DNA of 64,000 bases from Guadua angustifolia (lineage: Eukaryota > Streptophyta > Magnoliopsida > Poales > Poaceae), in contig CM070500.1 in NCBI GenBank assembly GCA_036346375.1, forward strand, positions 84,424,437 through 84,488,436. Reading direction: 5' to 3'. Every line of letters starts with the position of its first letter. Position 1 is the stretch's first letter. Positions 37,451 through 48,499 of the stretch are shown one piece after another. Below the pieces are notes generated by a model. That model saw nothing but the letters and a program-made list of their open reading frames with translations, searched no databases and had not been told where the DNA came from. The position numbers were made by a program, and so were the translations under genes.

Positions 37451-39460
37451 GTGCGGACGCGTGTGCGTATGGCCTGCGCCCTGTCACGTGCCCGCGCCCT
37501 GTTCGACGGAATTCCCCACTGGGGCGGCGCCTCGCGCTGGGTTTCGACTGCCGCCCGCGCGTCCGTCCGCGGCGCGGAGGATGCTCTTGCGGGATACGTG
37601 GCCATGCTGGCGCGCGGCGTCGGGCCTGACGCATACACGTTCCCGTCCTTGCTCAAGGCGGTGGTGGCGCGGGGCGCCGCCGGGGCGGTCCTCGGCGGCG
37701 CCGTCCACGCCCACGTGGTTAAGTTCGGGCTGGAGTTCAACGCCCATGTGGAGAGCTCTCTGATCGTCATGTATGCGGCCAGGGGCAACGGCGAGACGGC
37801 GCGTGCTTTGCTGGATGCGTGCGCCGTCAGAGACTCGCCGGTCATGTGGAACGCGCTGATCTCCGGTCATAACAGAAGCAGGCGGTTCGGGCCGTCGTGC
37901 TGCTCTTTCGTGGACATGGTGAGCGCCGGCGTCACGCCCACGCCGGTCACGTACATCTCGGTGCTGTCAGCCTGTGGGAAAGGAAAGGACATACTGTTCG
38001 GGATGCAGGTGCACAAGCGCGTCGTGGAGAGCGGTGTGCTGCCCGACCTGAAGGTGGAGAACGCGCTGGTTGATATGTACGCGGGGTGTAGCGACATGGA
38101 CGCTGCTTGGGAGCTGTTTGAGGGCATGCAGGTGAGGACCATGGTGTCCTGGACGACGGTAATTTCTGGATTTGTGAGATTAGGCCAGGTCGATCGAGCC
38201 AGGGCAATTTTTGATGGTATGCCTGAGAGAGACACTGTCTCGTGGACTGCAATGATTGGCGGTTATGTACAGGCTGGCCGGTTCAGGGAGGCATTGGAGA
38301 CGTTCCGTGAGATGCAGTTTAGCAAGGTGGGGGCAGATGGGTTCACCATGGTCAGCGTGGTCACGGCTTGCGCCCAGCTAGGCGCTTTAGAGACGGGAGA
38401 ATGGGCAAGGATTTACATGACCAGGCATGGGATCAAGATGGATGTTTTTGTTGGGAATGCACTCATAGACATGTATTCCAAGTGTGGGAGTATTGAGCGA
38501 GCGTTGGATGTATTCAAAGAGATGCACTACCGAGATAAGTTTACTTGGACCGCCATTATACTTGGTCTCGCGGTGAATGGCCGTGGGGAAGAGGCTATCG
38601 ATATGTTTTACAGAATGCTTAGGGTGTTTGAAGCTCCAGATGAGGTGACCTTCATTGGTGTTCTCACTGCCTGCACTCATGCTGGCTTGGTTGACAAAGG
38701 ACGAGAGCTCTTTCTCAGCATGACTGGGACCTACAGGATTGCTCCTAATGTGATGCATTATGGATGCATGGTCGACCTTCTTGGCCGAGCTAGGAAACTA
38801 ACAGAAGCATTGGAGACAATAGGTCAAATGCCCATGAAGCCCAACTCCGCAATTTGGGGGACCCTGCTGGCAGCATGCAGGGTTCATGGTAATTCAGAGA
38901 TAGGTGAATTGGCAGCAGAGCGTCTCCTTGAGCTGGATCCAGAGAACTGCATGGCTTACACACTTTTGTCCAACATGTATGCAAAGTCTAATAGATGGGA
39001 AGATGTCCGGCGTCTTAGGCAGGCAATAATGGAGAAAGGAATCAAGAAAGAGCCTGGTTGCAGTCTGATTGAAATTAACGGCACGATTCACGAATTTGTA
39101 GCTGGTGATAGATCTCATCCTATGAGCGAAGAAATCTATTCCAAGCTGGAGAAGATACTCACTGATTTGAAGAATTCTGGGTATGTGCCTGATGTGACTG
39201 AGGTCTTCGTTCAAGTCACAGAGGAAGAAAAACAGAAGGTTCTTTACTGGCACAGCGAGAAGTTGGCAGTTGCTTTTGCATTACTCAGTTCAGAATCTAA
39301 TGCGCCGATTAGGATTGTGAAAAACTTGAGGATGTGTTTGGATTGCCACAATGCAATAAAATTGGTATCAAAATTGTATAGAAGGGAGGTCGTTGTGAGG
39401 GACAGAACACGCTTCCATCATTTTAGACATGGATTCTGTTCTTGTAAAGACTATTGGTAA
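37451..39460 (+). CDS. Pentatricopeptide repeat protein, PLS class with DYW domain
   Basis: An intronless 669-codon frame, typical of plant PPR genes. PLS-class proteins bind organellar RNA, and the DYW domain is a cytidine deaminase used in C-to-U editing in mitochondria or plastids. About ten degenerate PPR motifs span residues 40-460 (for example VSWTAMIGGYVQAGRFREAL and FTWTAIILGLAVNGRGEEAI). The E/E+ region is about 465-575. The DYW domain is about 577-669 with HSE at 601-603, CLDCH at 629-633, CSC at 663-665 and the terminal DYW. All expected zinc and catalytic residues are present. The start could be M1 or M7 (37469); the Arg-rich N-terminus fits a targeting peptide. The architecture resembles At3g15930-type proteins, from memory. 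Its 3' end is duplicated at 44.65 kb. Confidence 0.95.
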   Translation: MRTRVRMACALSRARALFDGIPHWGGASRWVSTAARASVRGAEDALAGYVAMLARGVGPDAYTFPSLLKAVVARGAAGAVLGGAVHAHVVKFGLEFNAHVESSLIVMYAARGNGETARALLDACAVRDSPVMWNALISGHNRSRRFGPSCCSFVDMVSAGVTPTPVTYISVLSACGKGKDILFGMQVHKRVVESGVLPDLKVENALVDMYAGCSDMDAAWELFEGMQVRTMVSWTTVISGFVRLGQVDRARAIFDGMPERDTVSWTAMIGGYVQAGRFREALETFREMQFSKVGADGFTMVSVVTACAQLGALETGEWARIYMTRHGIKMDVFVGNALIDMYSKCGSIERALDVFKEMHYRDKFTWTAIILGLAVNGRGEEAIDMFYRMLRVFEAPDEVTFIGVLTACTHAGLVDKGRELFLSMTGTYRIAPNVMHYGCMVDLLGRARKLTEALETIGQMPMKPNSAIWGTLLAACRVHGNSEIGELAAERLLELDPENCMAYTLLSNMYAKSNRWEDVRRLRQAIMEKGIKKEPGCSLIEINGTIHEFVAGDRSHPMSEEIYSKLEKILTDLKNSGYVPDVTEVFVQVTEEEKQKVLYWHSEKLAVAFALLSSESNAPIRIVKNLRMCLDCHNAIKLVSKLYRREVVVRDRTRFHHFRHGFCSCKDYW

Positions 39461-42285
39461 CTCATTATACATCGATCATCTAAGACAACTAAATGCCAGT
39501 AGTCTTAACTCTGAGTGATCACTCGATGACAAGCAAGCATTTTCACTTGAAATGTAGTATTGACTGCAAATTTGTAGTTCAGGGAATTGAGTTAGAACTG
39601 AGATAATGTTCTCAATCCAGTGGAGCCTATACATGTTATGCTTTCTTGGTGTCTTAACATCTTGGTGTAAAACTCTCTGTCGCTGATGGTTCCATTGGTG
39701 CAGTTTTTCATTGAAACAAAGGTAACATTACATGTTCTGTTGCATGTCATGCAGAAATCTGTTTTCTTTTTTCTGGTTAGATATTATCAAGTTATTTTTT
39801 GTCTGCTCTTCTGAATAATTTGTTGATTCCTATTCAGACTGTTTTTTTAGGAAGTTTTGGTTCAATTCTTATATGTTGAAAGGTCCACTAGTGATACGGA
39901 ATTTATTGGTGTTCTTTTTTATACTAACATGTCATACTTGATTCACTTTGGAACTTGCCGAGATATCTTATACTGGAGTTTGTCCAGCTTTGCAGAAATT
40001 TTCATGGAAGAAGTTCTTGCAGTAACTTCAATTCATCTTTCTGGCCTGAAGTTTTTTTGGGTTGTTGGGTTGGGTGTTGGGTGGGGGGCACTGAAGTTAT
40101 TTTCTTTAATTATGTTCAACATCTCTTTGGTTATATGCTAACAAATATATTAAAGCTAAGTATTTATTAGGGATATTGAAGGAATGTCAAACTAATTTTA
40201 TATTAGAACGTGAAATACAATCATTAAAAAAATGCATTCTATATTTGTTTTTTGACGGAGATAGTATTACAGGTCGAAGAGTACTTGCCTGTATTATTGC
40301 AAGTGGAGGTTCTGCAGAGAAACTTGGAAAAGAAATGAGTACATCATTGTTCGCGCGACGCGAATGGCGAGCGCAGCACTGCGTGCTCCCGGAAACAATA
40401 CCAGTTCTGATCTGTCGTGACTTTTCTCTTCGAATGAATGTAAACTTGTACGGTGGTAGTCTGCAGTGGTGCAATCCTTGGGCTCCATTTGCTCGCGCAA
40501 GACGGCGGCCTGGCCCTGTGGGACCCACAATGGTGATGCAAGGCCCATGCACTACTCGGTCAGCAAGAAGCCCTCTTCCGGCAGTGGGCGCTGGGCAAGT
40601 TTGTTTAGACTTTTTCTTTAACTTAAAAGATAAATAAAAATCAAAAGGTTAAATAAATGTGTGGTTTTTTAACTGAGTTTTTTTAAAAAAACAATAAGCT
40701 TATATATAGCTAAAAGCTAAATGCCATTTTGGAGGGTTTTGTTTTATTGACAGAAGTTAAGGTAAACTTATCTACCTCTATCATGTATAAAAGCGAATTT
40801 CTTTTAAATTATTTAAGAAAAAAATAGCTTCGAGCTATAAACCGGAAAAAACTAATCCTAAATAAACAAGACCTAATTAACTAGCTCTTTCGGCACATGG
40901 GCTAAACCTGCGTCCATGCTGCCCAATGTTTGTTTCAAATCAGAGTTTCGAGTAGTCGTAACACAAGTAGCACTGTAGTAATAACGTTCTACTAGACGTA
41001 ATAGTAGCTACATCTGGCCATTGAGCCATTTAATTTAGATATTTCTCCCGGCACTCCTTTATACGGCTCAATATCTAGCTGATTGTTACGCCAGGCTGAA
41101 GCACGTAGCAAACAAGGCCCATGCGCATGTCAGTCTTGTTTTGCAAAAAGGAAAAGGAGAAGAGGGCAACAACAGTTGCAAATAATCCGAGTAAGGTACA
41201 GCAGAAACGACATGGAAACCTCACAAGTGACAAGACCGTGCCGTGCATCAAGGTCGGTCAGCTATGCCTACACCGACAGGACTCGCCGGTGCATATTGAA
41301 GCATGTGAGGCCTCGAGGGGAATTAACGCACAGCAGATGCGGTAACAAAGGTAGAAACTCTTGGCCAATGCATTGCATGCGTGCAAGCGTGTGGTTCGTG
41401 AGGAAATCAAAAGCTTCAGGGATCCGAGGATTCCCGGACCGGTGTGTGGGGACGGCGAAGTCTTGCTTGCCTGGCCGGGAAGCCACCTACGAAGCGGCGG
41501 CAGGCAGAGCCTCCGGCGACAAGGAAGCTTCACTAGGCGCATACGTCGTCGGGGAAGCTTCCCGCCGATTTGCTTGACCTACTGCTTCTAGAAGCCTTCC
41601 CCACACGTACAGTTCCGAGCCTCTCCGATCGATACTGGCCCCGCGCGCACGTGTAATCTCTGCATCCACGTACTCTACTGCTACTATCTGTGCGCTCCTC
41701 CACACTAGTACGTGTACGTACACCAACGGATTACGAAATTTTTACTGTACTAGTTGTATAATTTTTTTTCGTGGAAATGGTTTCCGTTCGGCATAATTTG
41801 CAAAAATGCCCCCATGACGAGCGCGGAATGGCGCGAGCATAACATGTGTTACCATCAGTGGAGTGAGTACGCGGAAATTATATTTCCGCCCTATGCATGC
41901 GCTGGAATCCGATGCATGGTGAAATTCCCACGGCTCAGCACATTTCAACGGTACAGAACCGCTGGAATCTCTTTTCCACACGTCCTGGTCACTGTATTTC
42001 GCTGGGTGGGCCAACCGCCTGTCTTCGCGTGATCGGTACAATAAATATGAGTCCATCCAGGTTTGTCTCGTAGGAATCATAGTAGATAAAAAGACACGTG
42101 ACGAGATGGGTGGGTGCGCACTGCACGTCCCCAATAGTATAAAGTTTTATATTATACGCGAGAAGTACATGTACAGTTGTACTAGCTAGCTCCATACCCA
42201 TCAGGCCATCACCATTGAAGACGATGACTTTTGGAACCTGCGTCACAACGGGTCACGTCGGAAAAGAGATTTCAAAGCGCGCACA
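38938..42285 (+). repeat. Source segment of a large direct duplication
   Basis: From inside the PPR C-terminal coding region to 160 bp before the UGT start, this DNA reappears in the same order at 44653-47177 (from 38938-41250), 48264-48463 (from 41252-41450), 52575-52604 (from about 42137-42168) and 55645-55790 (from about 42170-42285). Identity is high in all blocks by eye. The part 41451-42136 has no copy. Confidence 0.88.
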
Positions 42286-42338
42286 TCTTGGCTCGCTCCG
42301 CCGCCTCCTTTCAATGTCTGATCCATCGATACATCGTA
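39461..42338. other. Intergenic DNA between PPR and UGT genes
   Basis: The stretch contains the PPR 3' flank and the UGT 5' flank but no other supported gene. Open frames at 40176-40637 and 41083-41577 lack domains, and their copies at 46.3 and 47-48.5 kb are not conserved as frames. Confidence 0.55.
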
Positions 42339-42346
42339 TATATAAA
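42339..42346 (+). promoter_or_regulatory. TATA box of the UGT gene
   Basis: TATATAAA lies 98 bp before the ATG at 42444, a normal distance for a plant TATA box plus a short leader. Confidence 0.6.
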
Positions 42347-42443
42347 TTGGGGTATGTATACACGTCTCCTCGTCAAGCTTGCATCTCGGTCGTGTCAAAC
42401 TGACCAGTTGTATAAGCTTACACTGAGACGATCGAGCGACGAC

Positions 42444-44002
42444 ATGGTGGAGATGGCGTCGACGGATCAGCTCCACTTCTTGCTGGTGCCTCTCGTGGCA
42501 CAGGGCCACATCATCCCCATGGTGGACCTGGCGCGCCTCCTCGCTGTCCGGGGCGCGCGCGTCACCGTCGTCACCACGCCCGTCAACGCCGAGCGCAACA
42601 GGGCCGCCGTCGACGCCGCCAGGCGGGCAGGCCTCCCCGTCGAGCTCGCCGAGATCGCCTTCCCAGGCCCCCAGCTCGGCCTGCCGGAGGGGCTGGAGAA
42701 CGCCGACCAGATCGTCGACTGGACCCTGTACATGGCGTTCTTCCAGGCCATCTGGATGATGGCGGCGCCGCTGGAGGAGTACATCCGGTCGCTGCCCCGC
42801 TGGCCGGACTGCCTCGTCGCCGACTCCTGCAACCCGTGGACGGCGGGCGTTTGCGACAGGCTCGGCATCCCGCGGCTGGTGCTGCACTGCCCGTCCGCCT
42901 ACTTCCTCCTCGCCGTGCGCAAACTGTCCAGGCACGGCGTGTACGACCGAGTCGCCGACGAGATGGAGCCCTTCGAGGTGCCGGACTTCCCGGTGCCGGC
43001 CGTCGGCAATAAGGCCACGTTCCGGGGGTTCTTCCAGTGGCCAGGGGTGGAGAAGGAGGAGCGCGACCTGGTCGAAGCCGTGGCCACCGCCGACGGTCTG
43101 CTGATCAACACGTTCCGGGACATCGAGGGCGCCTTCGTCGACGGGTACGAGGCGGAGCTCGGCCGGAGGACGTGGGCCGTCGGGCCGACGTGCGCCTCTA
43201 GCATGGACGCGGACGTCAAGGCCAGCCGGGGCAACCGCGCCGACGTCGACGCTGGCCGCGTCGTCTCCTGGCTCGATGCACGGCCGCCGGCGTCCGTGCT
43301 GTACATCAGCTTCGGCAGCATTGCGCAGCTGTCGATAAAGCAGGTCGTCGAGCTCGCCCGCGGCCTCGAGGCGTCGGGGCGGCCGTTCGTCTGGGCCATC
43401 AAGGAGGCCAAGGCCTACGCCACCGTGAGGGCGTGGCTCGATGACGAGGGGTTCGAGGAGCGCGTCAGCGGCAGGGGACTCCTCGTCCGTGGATGGGCGC
43501 CGCAGGTGACCATCCTGTCGCACCCGGCGGTGGGCGGGTTCCTGACGCACTGCGGGTGGAACGCGACGCTGGAGGCCATCTCCCACGGCGTGCCGGCGCT
43601 GACGTGGCCTAACTTCGCTGACCAGTTCAGCAGCGAGCGGCTGCTCGTGGACGTGCTCGGCGTGGGCGCCGAGTCCGGCGTCAAGGTGCCGTCATGAACG
43701 TCCCGAGGAGGCCGAGGGGTGCAGTGGCGGCGCCGATGTGGAGAAAGCGATGGCAGCTGATGGACGTCGGCCCAGAGGGGACGGCTAGGAGGGCGAGGGC
43801 CAAGGAGCTCGCCGCGAAGTCGAGGGCGGCAATGGCGGAAGGCGGGTCATCGTACTCTGACCTGACGGACATGATCCGCTACGTGTCGGAGCTCTCGAGG
43901 AAGAGGAGCCATGAGGGGGACACGAGCTTGACGGCGGCTCTCCTTGGAGGCAAGGAGGGAGTGAAGATCGAAGCAGATGCTGCCCTACCACTGGAGTCTT
44001 AG
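42444..44002 (+). pseudogene. UDP-glycosyltransferase (UGT73-like), C-terminus frameshifted
   Basis: Plant family 1 UGTs transfer glucose from UDP-glucose to small lipophilic acceptors in the cytosol. The open frame from 42444 (MVEMASTDQ) gives 417 residues to a stop at 43695-43697. It has the catalytic His22 in AQGHIIP, the partner Asp127 in CLVADSC, and a complete 44-residue PSPG box at 351-394 that starts WAPQ and ends DQ, with HCGWNA where HCGWNS is usual. Family members run about 70-90 residues further. That end is present but in shifted frames: after GVKVP the frame changes, EEAEG and ADVEKAMA appear in another frame, and MDVGPEGTARRARAKELAAK to YSDLTDMIRYVSEL lies in a third (to 44002). 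Either the gene is damaged and encodes a shortened enzyme, or the assembly has errors here. The intact first 394 codons argue for recent damage. Confidence 0.85.
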
Positions 44003-44252
44003 TAATTTAAGTTGCATATTGCATAATACTACTGTCATTAGCATTTGGGACGATGCATTCCGTGCAACAGATTCGCGAATATATCGTAGGTGTACGCACT
44101 CAATCAAACAATTTATGCATGGCTGACCAAATAAAAAAGAATTGTCTATGCATAAGTTGTCTTGTCTCTAATCGTCGGACGGCTCATGTTCAACAAAGTA
44201 AGACGATTCAAACAAGTCCAGTTTAAAGGGAATAAAAAAAAAGAGCCAGTAA

Positions 44253-44482
44253 AAGCCTGTTTGGTAGAACTTCATATTCCAACTTCACCTGAAATCTGAA
44301 ACTTGTAGGCTAAAACAAAGTAAATTAAGTTTATATTTTTATCTAAAATATAAACAAGATGATCTATCTAAACACTCTTAATGTACTCACAATTTCAGCT
44401 TCACGAATCAGATAAAACTAGAATTTTCAGTTTCACCAGATTCATGAAATCTGGAGAAGCTAAACCTCTGCTAAACATACCC
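44253..44482. mobile_element. Tourist-like MITE downstream of the UGT
   Basis: The ends AAGCCTGTTTGGTAG and, in complement, GGGTATGTTTAGCAG form imperfect TIRs flanked by TAA (44250-44252 and 44483-44485). The interior is shared in inverse orientation with 36158-36384. Confidence 0.65.
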
Positions 44483-44652
44483 TAAGACGGCTCGTGGCTC
44501 ATTAGTTTTGGGGTTCACGTCGATGTCAGCGGCACCAATTTTCGTCGACAAGCGTTCTCTAGCACAGTGACAGCGATTATCTTGGTTTGACGTGCGATCG
44601 CCTCAGCTTGCAATCTGGTTTCCGTAGGCCGTAGCAACTGGCCTCCTTTGGT

Positions 44653-45061
44653 CCAGAGAACAGCATGGCTTACACCCTTTTGTCCAACATTGCATGCAAA
44701 GTCTAATAGATGGGAAGAAAAACAGAAGGTTCTTTACTGGCACAGCGAGAAGTTGGCAGTTGCTTTTGTATTTACTCAGTTCAGAATTATTGAGTTGCAT
44801 GCACCAGCCAGTGTTGAAGTATAAGTGAATTGCCCATCTTTCATCATCAATTTAAGCTTTTGGATGAACTGGTTGGTGCATGCAACTCAATAAGAATCTA
44901 ATGCGCCGATTAGGATCGTGAAAAACTTGAGGATGTGTTTGGATTGCCACAATGCAATAAAATTGGTATCAAAATTGTATAGAAGGGAGGTCGTTGTGAG
45001 GGACAGAACACGCTTCCATCATTTTAGACATGGAATCTGTTCTTGTAAATACTATTGGTAA
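44653..45061 (+). pseudogene. PPR-DYW C-terminal fragment
   Basis: This is the duplicated end of the PPR gene at 37451-39460. It retains the last TPR-like E motif start, then jumps to the KQKVLYWHSEKLAVAF region, is split by an inserted inverted-repeat element at 44788-44892, and resumes at the RIVKNLRMCLDCH region to the terminal codons (TACTATTGG followed by TAA). A frameshift (GTATTTACTCAG against GCATTACTCAG) is present before the insertion. It has no promoter or start and is not expected to make protein. Confidence 0.9.
44788..44892. mobile_element. 105-bp inverted-repeat insertion
   Basis: The ends are TATTGAGTTGCATGCACCA and its complement, with a 5-bp duplication AGAAT on both sides (44783-44787 and 44893-44897). 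The parent sequence at about 39292 shows the uninterrupted site. The family is not certain; a foldback MITE or a solo mini-LTR are options. Confidence 0.8.
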
Positions 45062-45650
45062 CTCATTATACATCGATCATCTAAGACAACTAGATGCCAG
45101 TAGTCGTAACTCTTGAGTGATCACTCGATGACAAACAAGCATTTTTCACTTGAAATGTAGTGTTGACTGCAAATTTGTAGTTCAGGGAATTGAGTTAGAA
45201 CTGAGATAATGTTCTCAATCCAGTGGAGCCTATACATGTTATGCTTTCTTGGTGTCTTAACATCTTGGCGTAAACCTCTCTGTTGCTGATGGTTATATTG
45301 GTGCAGTTTTTCATTGAAACAAAGGTAACATTACATGTTCTGTTGCATGTCATGCAGAAATCTGTTTTCTTTTTTCTGGTTAGATATTATTAAGTTATTT
45401 TTTTCTCTGCTCTTCTGAATAATTTGTTGATTCCTATTCAGACTGTTTTTTAGGGAGTTTTGGTTCAATTCTTATATGTTGAAAGGTCCACTAGTGATAC
45501 GGAATTTATTGGTGTTCTTTTTTATACTAACATTTCATACTTGATTCACTTTGGAACTTGCCGAGATATCTTATACTGGAGTTTGTCCAGCTTTGCAGAA
45601 ATTTTCATGAAAGAAATTCTTGCAGTGAAGTTATTTTCTTTAATTATGTT

Positions 45651-46316
45651 CAGTGGCGAATCCAGGATAAAAATAGAGGGGGGGCTTCTATATCAAAATT
45701 CTAACTCAAAACAAATATACTAATGGTACATCTACCGGTCTATTATCTACTAAATTTCAAATTCATACATAAATAGAAACGAAACAAAGTGAATAATCAA
45801 AATATAACAACTGTGGTACCTTGCTAATGGATAGAATGATATAAATATGTGAGGATGGATCATCGACTATTTGACCGATAGATAAAAATATAAAACTTAG
45901 TGATGCAATTTAAATTTGTGAATACTTATAAAAATAGAAATTGAAATAAAACTTACGAAGACACTAGCATTGAATACCATTTTTGCAACTTAGTTTGCTG
46001 CAATCAAACAAATTGAATCAGACATTCTCATATTCAGAGAGACAAAAAAAAAAAAATCAACAGTCAATACTATACTCAATAGATTAATAAACAGAAAGAA
46101 TCGACAGCTATTAGCTTCTACTGTTCTGCATTGCATTGGATTTGGGGCAATTAGTCTATAGTTTATACTGAGCACAAGCGTCCGATAACTCTCTGGTGTC
46201 CAATGCGATGTGAGTCCAGTCCTCCTTTGCCAATCTCCAAGAGATCGAACCCTGGCTCACCTCTTGTGATTGGCGACAGGCCACCGGCCATGGGCGTTCG
46301 GCCATGGCTCAGCACC
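45651..46316. mobile_element. hAT-like fragment with one terminus
   Basis: The insertion relative to the parent segment begins CAGTGGCGAATCCAGGA, a common hAT-type end in grasses. No matching right end is seen; the junction to duplicated DNA is near 46317. No coding region is supported. Confidence 0.5.
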
Positions 46317-47334
46317 TCTTCTGATCTGTCGTGGCTTTTCTCTTCGAATGAATGTAAAACTTGTACGGTGTAGTCTGCAGTGGTGCAGTCCTTGGGCTCC
46401 ATTTGGTCGCGCAAGACGGCGGCCTGGCCCTGTGGGACCCACAAGGGTGATGCAAGGCCCATGCACAACTCGGCCAGCAAGAAGCCCTCTTCCGGCAGTG
46501 GCCGCTGGGCAAACGTTAGACTTTTTCTTTAACTTAAAAGATAAAAAAAAAATCAAAAGGTTAAATAAATGTGTGGTTTTTTAACTGAGTTTTTTTAAAA
46601 AACAATAAGCTTATATAAAAATAAAAGCTAAATGCCATTTTGGAGGGCTTTTTTTTTTGTCTTATTGACAGAAGTTAAGGTAACCTTATCCATCTCTATC
46701 ACGTATAAAAGCAAATTTCTTTTAAATTATTTATGAAAAAAATAGCTTTGAGCTATAAACTGGAAAAAACTAATCCTAAATAAACAAGACCTAACTAGCT
46801 CTTTCGGCAAATGGGCTAAACCTGCGTCCATGCTGCCCAATGTTTGTTTCAAATCAGAGTTTCGAACTTTGAGTAGAGTAGTCGTAACACAAGTAGCACT
46901 GTAGTAATAACGTTCCACTAGACGTAATAGTAGCTACATCTGGCCATTGAGGCCATTTAATTTAGATATTTCTCCAGGCCCGCCTTTATACGGCCCAATA
47001 TCTAGCTGATTGTTACATCTGGCTTGAAGCACGTAGCAAACTAGGTCCATGAGCATGTCAGTCTTGTTTTGCAAAAAGGAAAAGGAGAGGGAACAAGAGT
47101 TGCAAATAATCCGAGTAAGGTACACCAGAAACAACATGGGAACCTCACAAGTGACAAGACCATGCCGTGCATCAAGTACGGAATGGGAACCTCCGCCATC
47201 AGTGATCAGGACCATCGTTAAAATTCTATGTCAGTTGTTTTATAGCATTCCTTGTAAAAACGAGATATATATCTCAACGCTTCTCTCTCCTTCGTATATA
47301 ACATATATCTTTATTTTAAAAGAGATGTTGTAGA

Positions 47335-47931
47335 CAGGGGCGGACCCAACGGTAGAGCAGCTTGGGCTGCTGCCCTACCTACAATTTACAAGGTCAAGAT
47401 ATGTTGTATATACTGTATATGTATAGACCCAACATATTTGGAAGTTGGAACGTTGCACTAAACAAGAAACGTTGGGCACTTGAGCTTTCTTGTGCATGGC
47501 TACCGCAGCCAAGATTCCTTTGGCCACTGACCCACAACACAGCTCCGATCTCTTGCGCTTCCCGCCTTCCGGTGGAGTGGGATTGTGGTGCCATCGCCTC
47601 GACGGACGACGCCGAGGCCGACGAGACGAGCCCATCTCGCTGAGGCATGAAAGTGCGACATGTCAGATTCGACTAGTTGAGCAGCTTTATGAAGTCAGTA
47701 AGTCCTATCGTTCTTAACTCCCGATGAAAGCATTTGTTGGATGTGGATTAGCATTTGAAGTTAGAAGTTATTGCTTTTTGCTTAGAACTGAATCTAACTT
47801 AGAACCGAATTGTTTCTTTATGTATGTTTCTTTAATAGTACTATTGTTGTTACGTACATTGCATTCTTTTTGGCGTTTTAATACTACTTTAAACCTGCCT
47901 CACCTATAATTTCTTCCTGGGTCCGCCCCTG
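47335..47931. mobile_element. Non-autonomous hAT element
   Basis: The 597-bp element is flanked by a perfect 8-bp duplication GTTGTAGA (47327-47334 and 47932-47939). The TIRs CAGGGGCGGACCCA match perfectly. The interior includes a GC-rich patch (about 47490-47650) without recognised coding function. Confidence 0.92.
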
Positions 47932-48263
47932 GTTGTAGATACTACAAGTCATCTATTGCCATATAATTTTTTTGATTTTTTTTCCTAGACCTTGCCCTTT
48001 TCTTAATGGCCGATAGATGCCGGTGCTATCATATACCTAGGGTCCGTACAGGGTAGCGGGTGACTACCTTCTTGTTGGGTGTCAACCATTGCACGGTAAC
48101 GGTAGAGATGAACGATGCTGTGCGTGGCATCATTTTATAGGTTCTCAGTAAAAGAAGAAAAAAAATCAAAGAGCGAGACTATACCACCACAGTGATTTGC
48201 CACCATGTTAAAGCCGCCGTACAGAGTTTGCTACAGTGCCGCGCTCTCCTGTCACAGGCCACA

Positions 48264-48463
48264 GGTCGGTCAGCTATGCCTACACCGACAGGACTCGCCG
48301 GTGCATATTGAAGCGTGCGAGGCCTCGAGGGGAATTAACGCACAGCAGATGCGGTAACAAAGGTAGAAACTCTTGGCCAATGCATTGCATGCATGCAAGT
48401 GTGTGGCTCGTGAGGAAATCAAAAGCTTCAGGGATCCGAGGATTCCCCGACCGGTGTGTGGGG
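48264..48463 (+). repeat. Copy block 2 of the PPR-UGT segment
   Basis: This matches 41252-41450, starting GGTCGGTCAGCTATGCC. The block ends where the Tat-like remnant starts. Confidence 0.9.
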
Positions 48464-48499
48464 AGGCAGCGGAGACTTCGTCCTTAGCCTGGCGGGCGT

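Larger units (their letters stand above)
44653..47177 (+). repeat. Copy block 1 of the PPR-UGT segment
   Basis: This block matches 38938-41250, interrupted by an internal deletion of about 220 bp (equivalent to 39003-39225), a 105-bp insertion at 44788 and a hAT-like fragment from about 45651 to 46316. Confidence 0.9.

Noticed and set aside
37129..37845. 238-codon open frame on - over the PPR 5' part
   Set aside because: Antisense of a GC-rich coding region; no domain.
40176..40637. 153-codon gene conserved in the duplication
   Set aside because: The copy at 46.3 kb has frameshifts and a different frame, with no coding-type conservation.
42243..43586. 447-codon open frame on - opposite the UGT
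   Set aside because: It is a shadow of a high-GC3 gene; the + frame has all UGT motifs.
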